Below are positions 1-7,547 of a DNA stretch of 11,545 nucleotides, in pieces. The DNA lies in assembly GCA_046498185.1 (NCBI GenBank), contig JAWOBE010000158.1:1-11545 (forward strand), read 5' to 3'. A model generated the notes under the pieces. The model was given only the letters and a program-made list of their open reading frames with translations. It was not told the DNA's origin and did not search any database. The DNA is from CAYXDR01 sp046498185 (GTDB lineage: Bacteria > Desulfobacterota > DSM-4660 > Desulfatiglandales > Desulfatiglandaceae). The position numbers and the translations under genes are program-made. Position 1 is the stretch's first letter, and every line of letters starts with the position of its first letter.

Positions 1-146
1 CACTGACTCCGGGTACGTTCACTCTGGATATAGCTGGGGATAAACTCCTGATTCATTGGATTAACGTAAGTACGCAAGACGAGGAGAAGGCCACCCAGGC
101 CATCGCCTTGAAATTCGAGAAGCACCTAAAAAGGGTATTTTCATAA
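1..146 (+). CDS. mbxA: MrpE/MbxA-like antiporter subunit E, C-terminal fragment
   Basis: This is the 3' end of a gene cut by the window edge; 47 residues remain, read from base 3 to the TAA at 144-146. The visible tail contains LTPGT, then a short beta-like stretch and HWINV, which is the conserved C-terminal region of the MrpE/MnhE family. The fragment ends in a Lys-rich cytoplasmic tail (KFEKHLKRVFS). MrpE is a small membrane subunit of Mrp-type multisubunit cation/proton antiporters and of the antiporter module of Mbh/Mbx complexes, where it helps assemble the MrpE-F-G membrane sector. The next genes downstream are MrpF and MrpG, as expected, but they are separated by an unusual 169-nt gap. 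Identification rests on a short tail plus synteny, so it is good but not certain. Confidence 0.8.
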   Translation, partial: LTPGTFTLDIAGDKLLIHWINVSTQDEEKATQAIALKFEKHLKRVFS

Positions 147-236
147 GGTATGAACATTGAGGGCGTCATAACAACTCCCTTGAACGTCATCCGGAATTGA
201 TCCGATATCACGAAATTACGGAAATCACTCAAACAA

Positions 237-289
237 ATAAAAATTTTTTCTATATATAAATAATTATTTCTACATATATATAAATAAAA
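237..289. repeat. A+T-rich tract with near-duplicated motif between mbxA and mbxB
   Basis: The gap between the first two antiporter genes ends in a stretch that is almost entirely A and T. It holds a poly-A/poly-T step (239-249) and two near-copies of one motif: TTTCTATATATAAATAA at 247-263 and the same motif enlarged by four bases at 267-287. It ends about 20 nt before the ribosome binding site of mbxB. It could be an internal promoter or UP-element-like region, a binding site for a nucleoid protein, or slippage-expanded sequence. No -35/-10 pair can be assigned with confidence. Confidence 0.5.
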
Positions 290-315
290 CGGGTAGGAAG
301 AAAGTGGGAGGACGA

Positions 316-567
316 ATGATAGTAAGCATTTTCTTGTTGGTTATTGGAGCAGCCATTGTTCTGTGCTTGATTAGACTGATCAAGGGGCCCACCGCTACCG
401 ACAGGGCCGTAGCATTAGACACGGTGACGACCGTTACCACCGCCTTACTCGTCATTCTGGCATTGGTCTTCAAACGATACATTTACCTGGACGTAGCCTT
501 GGTTTACGCGGTGTTGATGTTCATCGGGTCGGTGGCCATCGCGCGCTTTTTGGAAAAGGGGATATAG
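316..567 (+). CDS. mbxB: MrpF/MbxB-like cation antiporter subunit F
   Basis: An 83-residue protein with about three membrane helices. It shows the MrpF family layout: a first hydrophobic helix ending in RLIKGPTATDRAVALD, then a middle helix, then YLDVALVYAVLMFIGSVAIARF. The Asp in the GPTATDR/ALD segment and the final LD-ALVYA-L-F motif are typical of the family. It is a small integral subunit of the MrpE-F-G sector of Mrp antiporters and Mbh/Mbx complexes. I chose ATG 316 because GGAGG lies at 307-311 just before it, and because homologues begin directly with the first helix. An in-frame GTG at 304 would add four residues and has a weaker AGGAAG site. The stop codon abuts the ATG of mbxC. 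Confidence 0.9.
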   Translation: MIVSIFLLVIGAAIVLCLIRLIKGPTATDRAVALDTVTTVTTALLVILALVFKRYIYLDVALVYAVLMFIGSVAIARFLEKGI

Positions 568-906
568 ATGCACATTGCGGGAATGATTGCTATCGGAATC
601 GGTGTGCTGTTTTTGTTCCTGGGCAGCTTCGGCATCGTAAGATTGCCTGATGTGTACAATCGATTGCAAGCCGGTACGAAGTGCACGACGTTTGGCTGCC
701 TTTTTGCCGTGCTCGGTGTGGGGATCGTCGAGCCGGCATGGTTTTGGAAAGCGCTTTTGGTCAGTTTGTTCGTTCTTTTGACCAACCCCATCTCGAACCA
801 TGCGTTGGGCAGAGCAGCCAAAAAGTCAGGAGTCCCTTTATGGGACGGCAGTGTCGTGGACAAAAGCCGTGATTTTCCATCGTACGCCAATACGGAGAAA
901 TTGTAA
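568..906 (+). CDS. mbxC: MrpG/MbxC-like cation antiporter subunit G
   Basis: A 112-residue protein with three predicted membrane helices. The family signature is clear: GSFGIVRLPDVYNRLQAGTK follows the first helix (about residues 18-37), the usual RLPD-Y-RL-A-TK block of MrpG/MnhG. The second and third helices follow, with the segment LLTNPISNHALGRAA at the end of the third (about residues 70-84), also typical. The hydrophilic C-terminal tail reaches residue 112. MrpG is a membrane subunit of the antiporter module shared by Mrp, Mbh and Mbx complexes. The start ATG immediately follows the mbxB stop, with an AAGGGGA ribosome binding site inside the end of mbxB, so the two are probably co-translated. 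Confidence 0.92.
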   Translation: MHIAGMIAIGIGVLFLFLGSFGIVRLPDVYNRLQAGTKCTTFGCLFAVLGVGIVEPAWFWKALLVSLFVLLTNPISNHALGRAAKKSGVPLWDGSVVDKSRDFPSYANTEKL

Positions 907-908
907 TC

Positions 909-1166
909 GTGGAAGAAAGCCTGGAACAGATCCTCGAGTTGAGCCTGACGCTGTTGATGCTTGGAGGAGCCGTATGCGCCTGCGTTTTTAAGGACCTGTT
1001 AAATGCAGTCATTGCTGCTGCGTTCGTCAGTTTGATGGCGGCCATATTGTTCTATTTTCTCCAGGCTCCGGATGTAGCCATGGCTGAAGCCTCCATCGGC
1101 GCCGCTTTGACCACGGCTATTTTTGTCATCGCCATCAAGAAAACAAAAAGGGTCGAAGAAGAATGA
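909..1166 (+). CDS. mbxD: MbhD/MbxD-like subunit (DUF4040; MrpA C-terminal region homologue)
   Basis: An 85-residue protein with three hydrophobic helices. It carries the block FYFLQAPDVAMAEASIGAAL followed by TTAIFVIAIKKTKR, which is the conserved core of the DUF4040/MbhD family. In true Mrp antiporters this sequence is the region after the long antiporter domain of MrpA; in Mbh and Mbx it is a free-standing small subunit. The Asp and Glu in PDVAMAEA are the polar residues buried in this helix and are thought to take part in cation or proton passage. The start is a GTG at 909 with GGAG at 894-897. The end overlaps the next ATG by 4 nt (ATGA), so translation is probably coupled. A separate MbhD gene, with no MrpA in the visible part, argues for an Mbh/Mbx-type complex over a plain Mrp antiporter. 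Confidence 0.88.
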   Translation: MEESLEQILELSLTLLMLGGAVCACVFKDLLNAVIAAAFVSLMAAILFYFLQAPDVAMAEASIGAALTTAIFVIAIKKTKRVEEE

Positions 1167-1864
1167 GGATTTTAATCAGCTGCGTGCTTCTCGTCATCTT
1201 GTCCTTGGGTTTGGTTTTTGCTCTGGAGCAGGCACCTTTTGGTTCCAACCAAATCGACAATGCGGACAAACCTGGTCGCTTCTATCTTAATCAGGGAATG
1301 GAAAAGACAGGGGCGGCCAATGTGGTCACTTCAGTGGTGGTGACCTATCGAGGATTCGATACGCTAGGTGAAGTGACGATTCTGTTCATCGCAGCGATTG
1401 GTTTGGGCGCCGTTTTCCACTCACGAAAAAAGGTAAAAAGGTATGAAAAGGAAAAACAGTCCGCCAGCCTCATCCTACAGACAGGATGCCGGTTTCTCTT
1501 TCCGCTGATTGTGCTTTTCGGTACCTATGTCTTCATCCATGGACACCTTTCTCCTGGAGGTGGATTTCAAGGGGGTGTGATCATCGCCTCCGCCTTTTTG
1601 CTTCTTTTTCTAGGCTGCGAAGAGAAAAAGATTCCCATGAAATCCATGAATACCGTCGAATCTTTGGCCGGGATCATTTTTGTGGGGATAGGTCTTGCGG
1701 GCCTTTATTGGGGAGAAAGCTTTTTGGAGAATTTTCTCCCTCGCGGCATGGACTACATGCTGCTCAGTGGAGGCGTGATCCCGATAATTTATATCGCAAT
1801 TGGTTTCAAAGTGGGGGCTGAATTAGCGGGCATTGTCGCTGGACTCATCGAAAGGAATCCGTGA
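1163..1864 (+). CDS. mbxF: Fused MbhE + MrpB (MbhF)-like subunit, MbxF type
   Basis: A 233-residue protein made of two family domains. Residues 1-90 match MbhE (the end of MrpA): a signal-anchor-like first helix, a short extracytoplasmic segment, then NVVTSVVVTYRGFDTLGEV (53-71), in which Glu70 sits in the conserved GFDTLGE block. After a charged linker (about 86-100), residues 101-233 match MrpB/MnhB, with FGTYVFIHGHLSPGGGFQGG at 119-138, the family signature. In Pyrococcus Mbh these are two genes (mbhE, mbhF). In Mbx there is no separate E, and MbxF is described as the fusion, so this protein supports an Mbx-type assignment. It overlaps both neighbours by 4 nt. Its role is inferred to be part of the Na+/H+ antiport sector. 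Confidence 0.9.
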   Translation: MRILISCVLLVILSLGLVFALEQAPFGSNQIDNADKPGRFYLNQGMEKTGAANVVTSVVVTYRGFDTLGEVTILFIAAIGLGAVFHSRKKVKRYEKEKQSASLILQTGCRFLFPLIVLFGTYVFIHGHLSPGGGFQGGVIIASAFLLLFLGCEEKKIPMKSMNTVESLAGIIFVGIGLAGLYWGESFLENFLPRGMDYMLLSGGVIPIIYIAIGFKVGAELAGIVAGLIERNP

Positions 1865-2220
1865 GCATGTTTCACCAAAGCACCTATTTCGTTGGCTGTG
1901 TAGGCCTGATGATCGTGGGTCTTTATACCATGTTGACGAAAAAAAACCTGATTAAGGTCATCATCGGCCTGAGCCTTTTTGAAACGGGCATCTATTTGCT
2001 ACTCGTTGTAGTGGGTTATATCAAGGGGGCCACAGCCCCAATTTTTTCCAGGGCAACCGGATCCCCGGCAGAAATGGTCGATCCTACGCCTCAGGCCCTT
2101 GTTTTGACGGCCATTGTCATCGGGGTGGCGGTTCTCGCGCTCGCGCTGTCCTTGACCATCAGGCTACACGAACATTACGGAACGCTCAATCTACGTAAAA
2201 TAAGGGAACTGAAATGGTAG
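1861..2220 (+). CDS. mbxG: MrpC/MbxG-like antiporter subunit (NuoK homologue)
   Basis: A 119-residue protein with three membrane helices, homologous to MrpC/MnhC and NuoK. Family marks are LTKKNLIKVIIGLSLFETGI (second helix with its buried Glu in FETG) and DPTPQALVLTAIVIGVAV (third helix). Between them is the polar loop with GATAPI and EMVDP that is found in MrpC of Mbh/Mbx and Mrp complexes but not in the shorter NuoK. Two starts are possible. GTG 1861 overlaps the previous stop as GTGA and has AAGGA 4 nt away. ATG 1867 has the same site about 10 nt away and would remove two residues. I kept GTG because coupled GTGA starts occur elsewhere in this operon. In the complex it lies between the Mrp small subunits and the antiporter-like subunit H. 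Confidence 0.9.
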   Translation: MSMFHQSTYFVGCVGLMIVGLYTMLTKKNLIKVIIGLSLFETGIYLLLVVVGYIKGATAPIFSRATGSPAEMVDPTPQALVLTAIVIGVAVLALALSLTIRLHEHYGTLNLRKIRELKW

Positions 2221-3680
2221 CGGTTCTCCTCATCATTGTGCCTCTGGGTCTCGCATTCGCTATGCCCCTTTTCAATTTCGTATCGAAGCGCATCGCCGCT
2301 TACCTTCCCATCGCTGCAATGGTGTGCAACCTGATCCTCTCGATCCTGCTGCTTCCTTCGGTAATGGAAAACACCCGAATTGTGATCCTCGGAGGGCTTC
2401 CCCCACCTTTGGGCATTCATCTCGTTGCCGGTCCCCTAGGAGTAGGGCTTTCGGGGCTCATCTCGTTGGTGGGCCTGGCGGTGTCGATCTATGCGTGGGG
2501 CTACATCAAACAAGGGGCCCAGGACAAGTACCACGCCCTCTACCTTTTGCTGCTTTCCGGAGCCACCGGAGCGGTACTGACCGGCGATCTTTTCAATCTG
2601 TTCGTATTTTACGAGATACTGTGCATTTCGTCCTATGCGCTGGTGGCCTACCTCGGAGATAGAAACGGGGTCGAATCTGCAGTGAAATACCTGATTCAAG
2701 GTTCGGTGGGCAGCGGCCTGATTTTGGTGGGTATCGCAATTTTATACGGGATGTTCGGCACGCTCAACATGGCTCAAATCGCCATCCATATTGACAATGT
2801 CGATTCGCCGGCCCTCTTTTTGGCGTTGGTTCTTCTGGTTACGGGATTTGGGGTTGAAGCAGCGATATTTCCTCTCAACGCTTGGCTGCCGGATGCGCAC
2901 TCCTCCGCACCTTCTTCAATCAGTGCCATTTTATCGGGCATCGCCATCAAGGTGGGTATTTACGCAGTCGCGCGGGTTTTATTCACGATTTTCGGCGTTG
3001 CTGTCGTATTTCAGTATGTTCTGTTGCTCGGTTTAGCAACCCTGCTCATTGGAGAAATATGCGCTTTCAGCCAGGATAACATCAAGCGCATGCTCGCCTA
3101 CTCGAGTGTGGGCCAGGTGGGGTTGATTGTCTTTGCCATGTGTATCGCCACCCCGGACGGGGTCGGTGCCGGCTTACTTCAACTCGTCAGCCATGCCCTT
3201 TCCAAAGCAGTGTTGTTCTTGGGTGTTGGATACCTGGTCGCCCGCAGTGGATCGATGAGCCTGTCGTCTCTAAACGGTATCGGCAAACGAATGCCCATGG
3301 TCTGCTTTGCGTGCGTGGTGGCGGCATTTTCTCTCGTTGGATTGCCGCCGTTCGTCGGATTTGCAGGAAAATTTTTGATCGTGCGCGCGGCCCTTGCTGG
3401 AAAAAGCATCTTTTTTACCGTCCTTATAGGGATTGTGTTTCTCGCGACCGTCGTCGAAGGTGCCTACTTTTTTCGCATGGTGCAGACGTTGTATTTCAAG
3501 GATGCAAAAAGGCAGATTGAATATAAGAAGGTGCCCGCCAGTGCGTCCATTCCCATTATGGCTTTGGTGGTATTCATTGTGGCGCTGGGGGTATATCCGG
3601 ATGTTTTGCTGCCGTATCTGAAATCGGCAGCCGCTGATTTGCTCAACAAAGCCGGCTACATCAAGGAGGTTCTCGGGTGA
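2214..3680 (+). CDS. mbxH: MrpD/NuoM-type antiporter-like subunit MbxH
   Basis: A 488-residue, very hydrophobic protein of the proton-conducting antiporter family (MrpD, NuoL/M/N), of usual length for MrpD/MbhH. Landmarks in order: TM5 with buried Glu134 in FVFYEILCISSY; WLPDAHSSAPSSISAILSG (224-242) in the broken-helix region; Lys246; SQDNIKRMLAYSSVGQVG (286-303); SHALSKAVLFLGVG (326-339) with His327 and Lys331; TM12 with Glu415. Such subunits carry one ion-translocation path driven by redox-linked movement. The usual TM7 Lys before the WLPDAH block is Glu215 here (GFGVEAAIFP), unlike in the next gene. The ATG lies 7 nt inside the end of mbxG, and the stop overlaps the mbxH' GTG. Membership of the family is certain; the mbxH name follows from gene order. 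Confidence 0.93.
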   Translation: MVAVLLIIVPLGLAFAMPLFNFVSKRIAAYLPIAAMVCNLILSILLLPSVMENTRIVILGGLPPPLGIHLVAGPLGVGLSGLISLVGLAVSIYAWGYIKQGAQDKYHALYLLLLSGATGAVLTGDLFNLFVFYEILCISSYALVAYLGDRNGVESAVKYLIQGSVGSGLILVGIAILYGMFGTLNMAQIAIHIDNVDSPALFLALVLLVTGFGVEAAIFPLNAWLPDAHSSAPSSISAILSGIAIKVGIYAVARVLFTIFGVAVVFQYVLLLGLATLLIGEICAFSQDNIKRMLAYSSVGQVGLIVFAMCIATPDGVGAGLLQLVSHALSKAVLFLGVGYLVARSGSMSLSSLNGIGKRMPMVCFACVVAAFSLVGLPPFVGFAGKFLIVRAALAGKSIFFTVLIGIVFLATVVEGAYFFRMVQTLYFKDAKRQIEYKKVPASASIPIMALVVFIVALGVYPDVLLPYLKSAAADLLNKAGYIKEVLG

Positions 3681-5530
3681 CCCTCGGTTTACTGCTCATT
3701 GTTGCTTTCGGCGGCGCTCTTCTGGTTTATCTTCCTGGGAAGATTTCCTCGAAGTGGCGTGATGTATGGGCGGTGCTCGTCGCTTTGGCGGTGCTGCTTG
3801 GTACCGCTACATTCTATGGAAAATCCGTGCACGATGCGCTTTCATATCAATTCCTCGGGCTGCCTTTGGTGTTGCGTACAAACGACTTGTCATGGTTTTT
3901 CGCTATTGCGATATCCGGCGTGGGATCATTTTCAATCATTTTTTCACTGAGCTACATCAAAAATCGGGAGCGTACGGATTTCTACTATTCTTTAATGTTG
4001 CTCATCAATGCTTCTATGTTGGGCATTGTTTTTGCCGGAGATCTCCTTTCGTTCTACGTATTTTGGGAAATCATGTCCTGGGCGACATTCCTGTTGATCA
4101 GTTACAATCGGGGGAATGCATTACCTGCGGGCATGAAATATATCGTCATGTCAATGATAGGTTCGGCAGCATACCTGGTGGCGGCCCTGTCATTATACGC
4201 AAAGTACTCCACGCTCACATTTTCCGCAATTTCCACCCAAATGACGACCGCGTCTCCGGGGTTCACGTTGTTCATCTTGATTCTCGGTTTTATGGTCTTT
4301 GGAATTAAAAATGCACTGGTGCCGTTTCACACATGGCTTCCGGATGCGCACTCCGAAGCCCCTTCACCTTTTTCCGCGGTGTTGTCCGGGATTCTCATTA
4401 AAATGGGAACCTACGGGTTCATTCTTTTCCTTTATGTCCTGGTGGGATTTCATCAATTTTCCCAACTCGCGTGGAAAGCCGTCAGCCTGCAGTCGGTGCT
4501 TTGTTGGCTCGGCGCAATCACCATCGTGATTCCGACGTTTATCGCGCTGATGCAGGACGACGCCAAGCGGCTTCTGGCATGGCACTCCATCGGTCAAATC
4601 GGCTATATCATTTTGGGCATTGCTTATGGAACAAGTCTTGGCGTTGCTGGTGGGGCCTTCCATGTGCTCAACCATGCGACATTCAAGGCGTTGCTTTTCC
4701 TGTGTGTAGGCGCAGTCGAGTATCGTACCGGTGGCGTTAGAGATTTAAACTCTCTCGGTGGTCTCATGCGAAGGATGCCGATCACCTTTATTGGTGCCTT
4801 GATCGGCGCATTTGGAATTATCGGGATGCCATTGACCAATGGGTTTGTTTCCAAATGGTTGATCTACAAAACGCTGATACTCAACCAGGATCCATTTTTG
4901 GCCTTTGCCGCCTTGCTCGGGACCTGGGGAACACTGCTATCTTTCTACAAATTCCTCCACAACATCTTTTTGGGCCAGCTTCCAGAGAAGTACAAAGACC
5001 TGAAAAAGGCCCCAACCAGTATGCAGATACCGATTTTGCTGTATTCAGGGATCATCGTTCTTTTTGGAGTGCTTCCGGGTATCCCATTGAAGATCATCGC
5101 CGGCTTCGTGACATCCTTCGGTCTGACACCGCTGAATGTCAATCTCTGGGGAATTGTTTCTGAAACCGGGACCTTGAACACCATCAACCTGAGTATGGCC
5201 GTTGTCTCAGCGTTTTTTGCAGCCTGGGTCGTGTTCGCTTTTTCACGGAAGTCGGTGCCGACCACCGCCCAGGATACCTATGCCGCCGGGGCTTCGATTC
5301 CGCGGGACAAATACCAATATAGTGTGGAATTCTACAACCCGCTTTATCGCATGATGGGACGTTATCTCAGAGACGTTGTCGACGAATTCTATGGATGGCT
5401 GGCGCGGTTGACACAAATGACCGGTGAGATTGTCCGAAGGCTCTACACCGGAGATGCCAGGGACTATGTACTCTACATCGTTCTTATCGTCGCAGCATCG
5501 ATTGGTCTAAAAATATGGTGGCCCACATGA
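3677..5530 (+). CDS. mbxH': Second antiporter-like subunit MbxH' (NuoL/MrpD family) with C-terminal extension
   Basis: A 617-residue protein of the same family as the preceding gene but longer. It has TM5 Glu131 (YVFWEIMSW), TM7 Lys211 (FGIKNALVPFHTWLPDAH), Lys242, MQDDAKRLLAWHSIGQIGY (292-310), NHATFKALLFLCVGAVEYR (332-350) with His333 and Lys337, and TM12 Lys425. Unlike MbxH it keeps the canonical Lys in TM7. The last 70 residues (about 548-617) form a charged, amphipathic stretch (YRMMGRYLRDVVDEFYGWL) followed by a final membrane helix. This resembles the lateral helix plus anchor of NuoL and of other long antiporter-like subunits. The start is GTG 3677, preceded at 6 nt by a perfect AAGGAGGT (3663-3670), one of the strongest ribosome sites in the operon. 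Pairing of H and H' is a hallmark of Mbx as opposed to Mbh. Confidence 0.92.
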   Translation: MTLGLLLIVAFGGALLVYLPGKISSKWRDVWAVLVALAVLLGTATFYGKSVHDALSYQFLGLPLVLRTNDLSWFFAIAISGVGSFSIIFSLSYIKNRERTDFYYSLMLLINASMLGIVFAGDLLSFYVFWEIMSWATFLLISYNRGNALPAGMKYIVMSMIGSAAYLVAALSLYAKYSTLTFSAISTQMTTASPGFTLFILILGFMVFGIKNALVPFHTWLPDAHSEAPSPFSAVLSGILIKMGTYGFILFLYVLVGFHQFSQLAWKAVSLQSVLCWLGAITIVIPTFIALMQDDAKRLLAWHSIGQIGYIILGIAYGTSLGVAGGAFHVLNHATFKALLFLCVGAVEYRTGGVRDLNSLGGLMRRMPITFIGALIGAFGIIGMPLTNGFVSKWLIYKTLILNQDPFLAFAALLGTWGTLLSFYKFLHNIFLGQLPEKYKDLKKAPTSMQIPILLYSGIIVLFGVLPGIPLKIIAGFVTSFGLTPLNVNLWGIVSETGTLNTINLSMAVVSAFFAAWVVFAFSRKSVPTTAQDTYAAGASIPRDKYQYSVEFYNPLYRMMGRYLRDVVDEFYGWLARLTQMTGEIVRRLYTGDARDYVLYIVLIVAASIGLKIWWPT

Positions 5531-6420
5531 GATGGTTCATTGCACAAATTATTCTATCTCCTTTATTCGCTTTAGCCGCGGGGATATTCTTCATGGGCCT
5601 GTTTCGCGTCATCGTGGCCCGCATTCAATGGCGTTATGGCCCACCCATGGCTCAACCCCTTATCGATTTGACAAGATTATTTTCGCAGAAAACCGTTTCC
5701 CATGGAGCCATTTTTGATTTCGGAATTCTTTTCTCGTTGGCCGGTTCTTTGGTGGTCGTTCTTTTTCTGCCAATGGGCAACATGTGTCCCATGTCCGGTT
5801 CGGGTGGGTTGCTCGTCGTGCTCTATTTAATGCTGTTCATGCCGCTCGGCGGTGCTTTGAGCGGAGGCGGCGGTGCAAACCCCAACATAAGCATCGGCAT
5901 CTCCCGTAAGTTTATTTTGAGACTGGGTTACGAAGTCCCCTTTTTGTTGGTCATTCTGGCCGTGATGACACGTTACGAAACCATTTCTTTGGTTGAAATT
6001 GCCCAGCATCAGCAGGAGGGAGGATGGGCTATTTTATCCTGGTCGCTGTTTCTCTCGGGAGTTGCTTACCTTCTCATCTTTCCGGCCATGCTTGGGATTC
6101 GACCATTTGACATCGCCAGTGCACCACAGGAAATATCTTCGGGGATCAATGTCGAGTACGGTGGGAAGTATCTTGCACTGGCACACATCGAGCATGCGTT
6201 GAGTTTATCCATCGGCTTAGCCTTATTTGTTAATTTGTTTTTGGGTGGGGCCTCAAACGTGGGCTACTTTTTTCTAAAAATGCTTGTGATTTTTTTAGGC
6301 GGTCTTTGCGCACACGCAGTATTTCCTCGTTTTCGCGTGGAACAAGCGATCAAATATCTTTGGAAATGGCCGACGGCTTTGGCTTTGACCGGTCTCGTGA
6401 TTGCCGTGTTGATCCGGTGA
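5527..6420 (+). CDS. mbxM: NuoH/MbxM-like membrane anchor subunit
   Basis: A 297-residue membrane protein of the NuoH/HycD/MbhM family, which holds the peripheral redox arm to the membrane and passes the coupling signal to the antiporter-like subunits. Visible family blocks are ARIQWRYGPPMAQPLIDLTR (31-50), SGGGGANPNISIGISRKFIL (112-131), GYEVPF (134-139, buried Glu136) and RPFDIASAPQEISSGINVEY (192-211) with Asp195, Glu202 and Glu210. These acidic and arginine residues line the connecting channel in relatives. I chose ATG 5527 because it overlaps the previous stop as ATGA, the coupling pattern used elsewhere here, and has GGTGG 5 nt upstream. An in-frame ATG at 5515 would add four residues. 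The glycine-rich loop GGGG is more like hydrogenase-type NuoH relatives than like respiratory NuoH. Confidence 0.92.
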   Translation: MRWFIAQIILSPLFALAAGIFFMGLFRVIVARIQWRYGPPMAQPLIDLTRLFSQKTVSHGAIFDFGILFSLAGSLVVVLFLPMGNMCPMSGSGGLLVVLYLMLFMPLGGALSGGGGANPNISIGISRKFILRLGYEVPFLLVILAVMTRYETISLVEIAQHQQEGGWAILSWSLFLSGVAYLLIFPAMLGIRPFDIASAPQEISSGINVEYGGKYLALAHIEHALSLSIGLALFVNLFLGGASNVGYFFLKMLVIFLGGLCAHAVFPRFRVEQAIKYLWKWPTALALTGLVIAVLIR

Positions 6421-6426
6421 GTGTCT

Positions 6427-6431
6427 GGAGG
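6427..6431 (+). promoter_or_regulatory. Ribosome binding site deciding the mbxJ start
   Basis: GGAGG lies 10 nt before ATG 6442. It is downstream of the in-frame GTG at 6421, which has no good site of its own, so translation most likely begins at 6442. Confidence 0.6.
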
Positions 6432-6441
6432 AATCGTTGAG

Positions 6442-7023
6442 ATGGATAGGAATCAACTATCAAAATGGTTGAAAAGCCCGGGCAAAATGGCCCACAAGTA
6501 TTCGTTGCACGCCGTGTATTTTTGCACAGGTTGCGGCATCATCGAGATCCCTCCGGTTATTACCGCCCGCTGGGATGCAGAACGCTTCGGCGTCCTCCCG
6601 GTTCCGACACCGCGACAGGGAAATCTTTTTTTGGTCACCGGTTATGTCTCTGTCAAGACGCTCGAGGCGATCATAAGATCCTACGAGCAAATGCCGGATC
6701 CGAAGTATACGGTCGGGTTCGGATCCTGCCCCATCAATGGCGGCATGTACTGGGATTCCTACAACACCATCAAGCATCTCGATAAATACATACCCGTGGA
6801 CGGTTGGATCGCCGGATGCATGCCGCGTCCCGAAGCCGTGTTCATCGGGGTTACCCATTTGTGGACATTGATCGACAAAGGCAAGGCCAACGGTTATCTA
6901 AGGTACAAAAAAAACTACGCTGCTTATCGAAAAAACCAGGAGGCATTGTTCGGCGGACTTGATTGGCCTCCGCTATACGAACTTGATAACAGCAAAAAGG
7001 GGGAGACGATTTCAGAGAGATGA
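6442..7023 (+). CDS. mbxJ: NuoB/MbxJ-like small subunit carrying the proximal [4Fe-4S] cluster
   Basis: A 193-residue soluble subunit that binds the [4Fe-4S] cluster nearest the large-subunit active site (N2 in complex I). Four cysteines are placed as expected: Cys28 and Cys31 in FCTGCGIIEIPP, Cys96 in GFGSCPINGG and Cys126 in AGCMPRPEA. The first pair is CxxC, as in [NiFe]-hydrogenase and Mbh/Mbx small subunits; complex I NuoB has two adjacent cysteines instead. The block MPDPKYTVGFGSC followed by the Trp-Asp-Ser-Tyr segment and DKYIPVDGWIAGC is strongly conserved in the family. The C-terminal tail is hydrophilic. An in-frame GTG at 6421 would add seven residues but lacks a ribosome site. 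The stop overlaps the mbxK ATG (ATGA). Confidence 0.93.
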   Translation: MDRNQLSKWLKSPGKMAHKYSLHAVYFCTGCGIIEIPPVITARWDAERFGVLPVPTPRQGNLFLVTGYVSVKTLEAIIRSYEQMPDPKYTVGFGSCPINGGMYWDSYNTIKHLDKYIPVDGWIAGCMPRPEAVFIGVTHLWTLIDKGKANGYLRYKKNYAAYRKNQEALFGGLDWPPLYELDNSKKGETISER

Positions 7024-7526
7024 ACGAACCCTTGAAAAAAGAGCTTCAATCCATCTTCAATGACTTGGAGATTGTCGACATCGATGGAACACGGACCGCA
7101 ATCATCGTACCGTCGGTCAGTGTGCCGGTGGTGTTGCGAAAATTGAAAGAGAGCGGATTGAATCGTTTGAGCCTCCTTTCATGTGTGGATTGGATCGGAG
7201 ACGGCAAATTTGAAGTCGTCTACATATTGACTTCCTACATGCAAAATAATGACGAATACACCCCTGATGACAAATGGCATGTCTTTTTGAAAACGAAGAT
7301 ACCTCGAGATCACGCTTCGCTGAAGTCGGCCATCGATATCTTTGAAAATGCCGAGCCGTATGAACGCGAAATCCACGAGCTTTTCGGCGTCCATTTCGAG
7401 GGGCATCCCCGTTTGACGCCCCTGCTACTTAACCGAAAATTTGAAGTGCCCCCTTTCCGAAAAGATTTTGACACACGACAATATGTCAAAGACACCTACG
7501 ATGCGATCCCAATGGTGGAAGACTAA
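7020..7526 (+). CDS. mbxK: NuoC/MbxK-like subunit (30 kDa subunit family)
   Basis: A 168-residue soluble protein of the complex I 30-kDa subunit family, without a cofactor. The family signature is clear at residues 115-130, EREIHELFGVHFEGHP, followed by RLTPLLL and a C-terminal FRKDFDTR segment. An N-terminal alpha/beta domain (about 1-110) contains LLSCVDWIGDGKFEVVYIL, the usual core strand region. It packs on the NuoD-like large subunit and stabilises the junction between the small and large subunits. It overlaps mbxJ by 4 nt and is followed 21 nt later by mbxL, with no fusion of C and D as seen in some enterobacterial complex I enzymes. The length is usual for the family. Confidence 0.92.
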   Translation: MNEPLKKELQSIFNDLEIVDIDGTRTAIIVPSVSVPVVLRKLKESGLNRLSLLSCVDWIGDGKFEVVYILTSYMQNNDEYTPDDKWHVFLKTKIPRDHASLKSAIDIFENAEPYEREIHELFGVHFEGHPRLTPLLLNRKFEVPPFRKDFDTRQYVKDTYDAIPMVED

Positions 7527-7547
7527 TGGATCTGCAGAGGAACTACG

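Noticed and set aside
2889..4354. Identical 15-nt string CCGGATGCGCACTCC at 2889-2903 and 4340-4354
   Set aside because: It encodes the same conserved PDAHS motif in the two paralogous antiporter-like genes; shared ancestry and codon use explain it without a functional DNA repeat.
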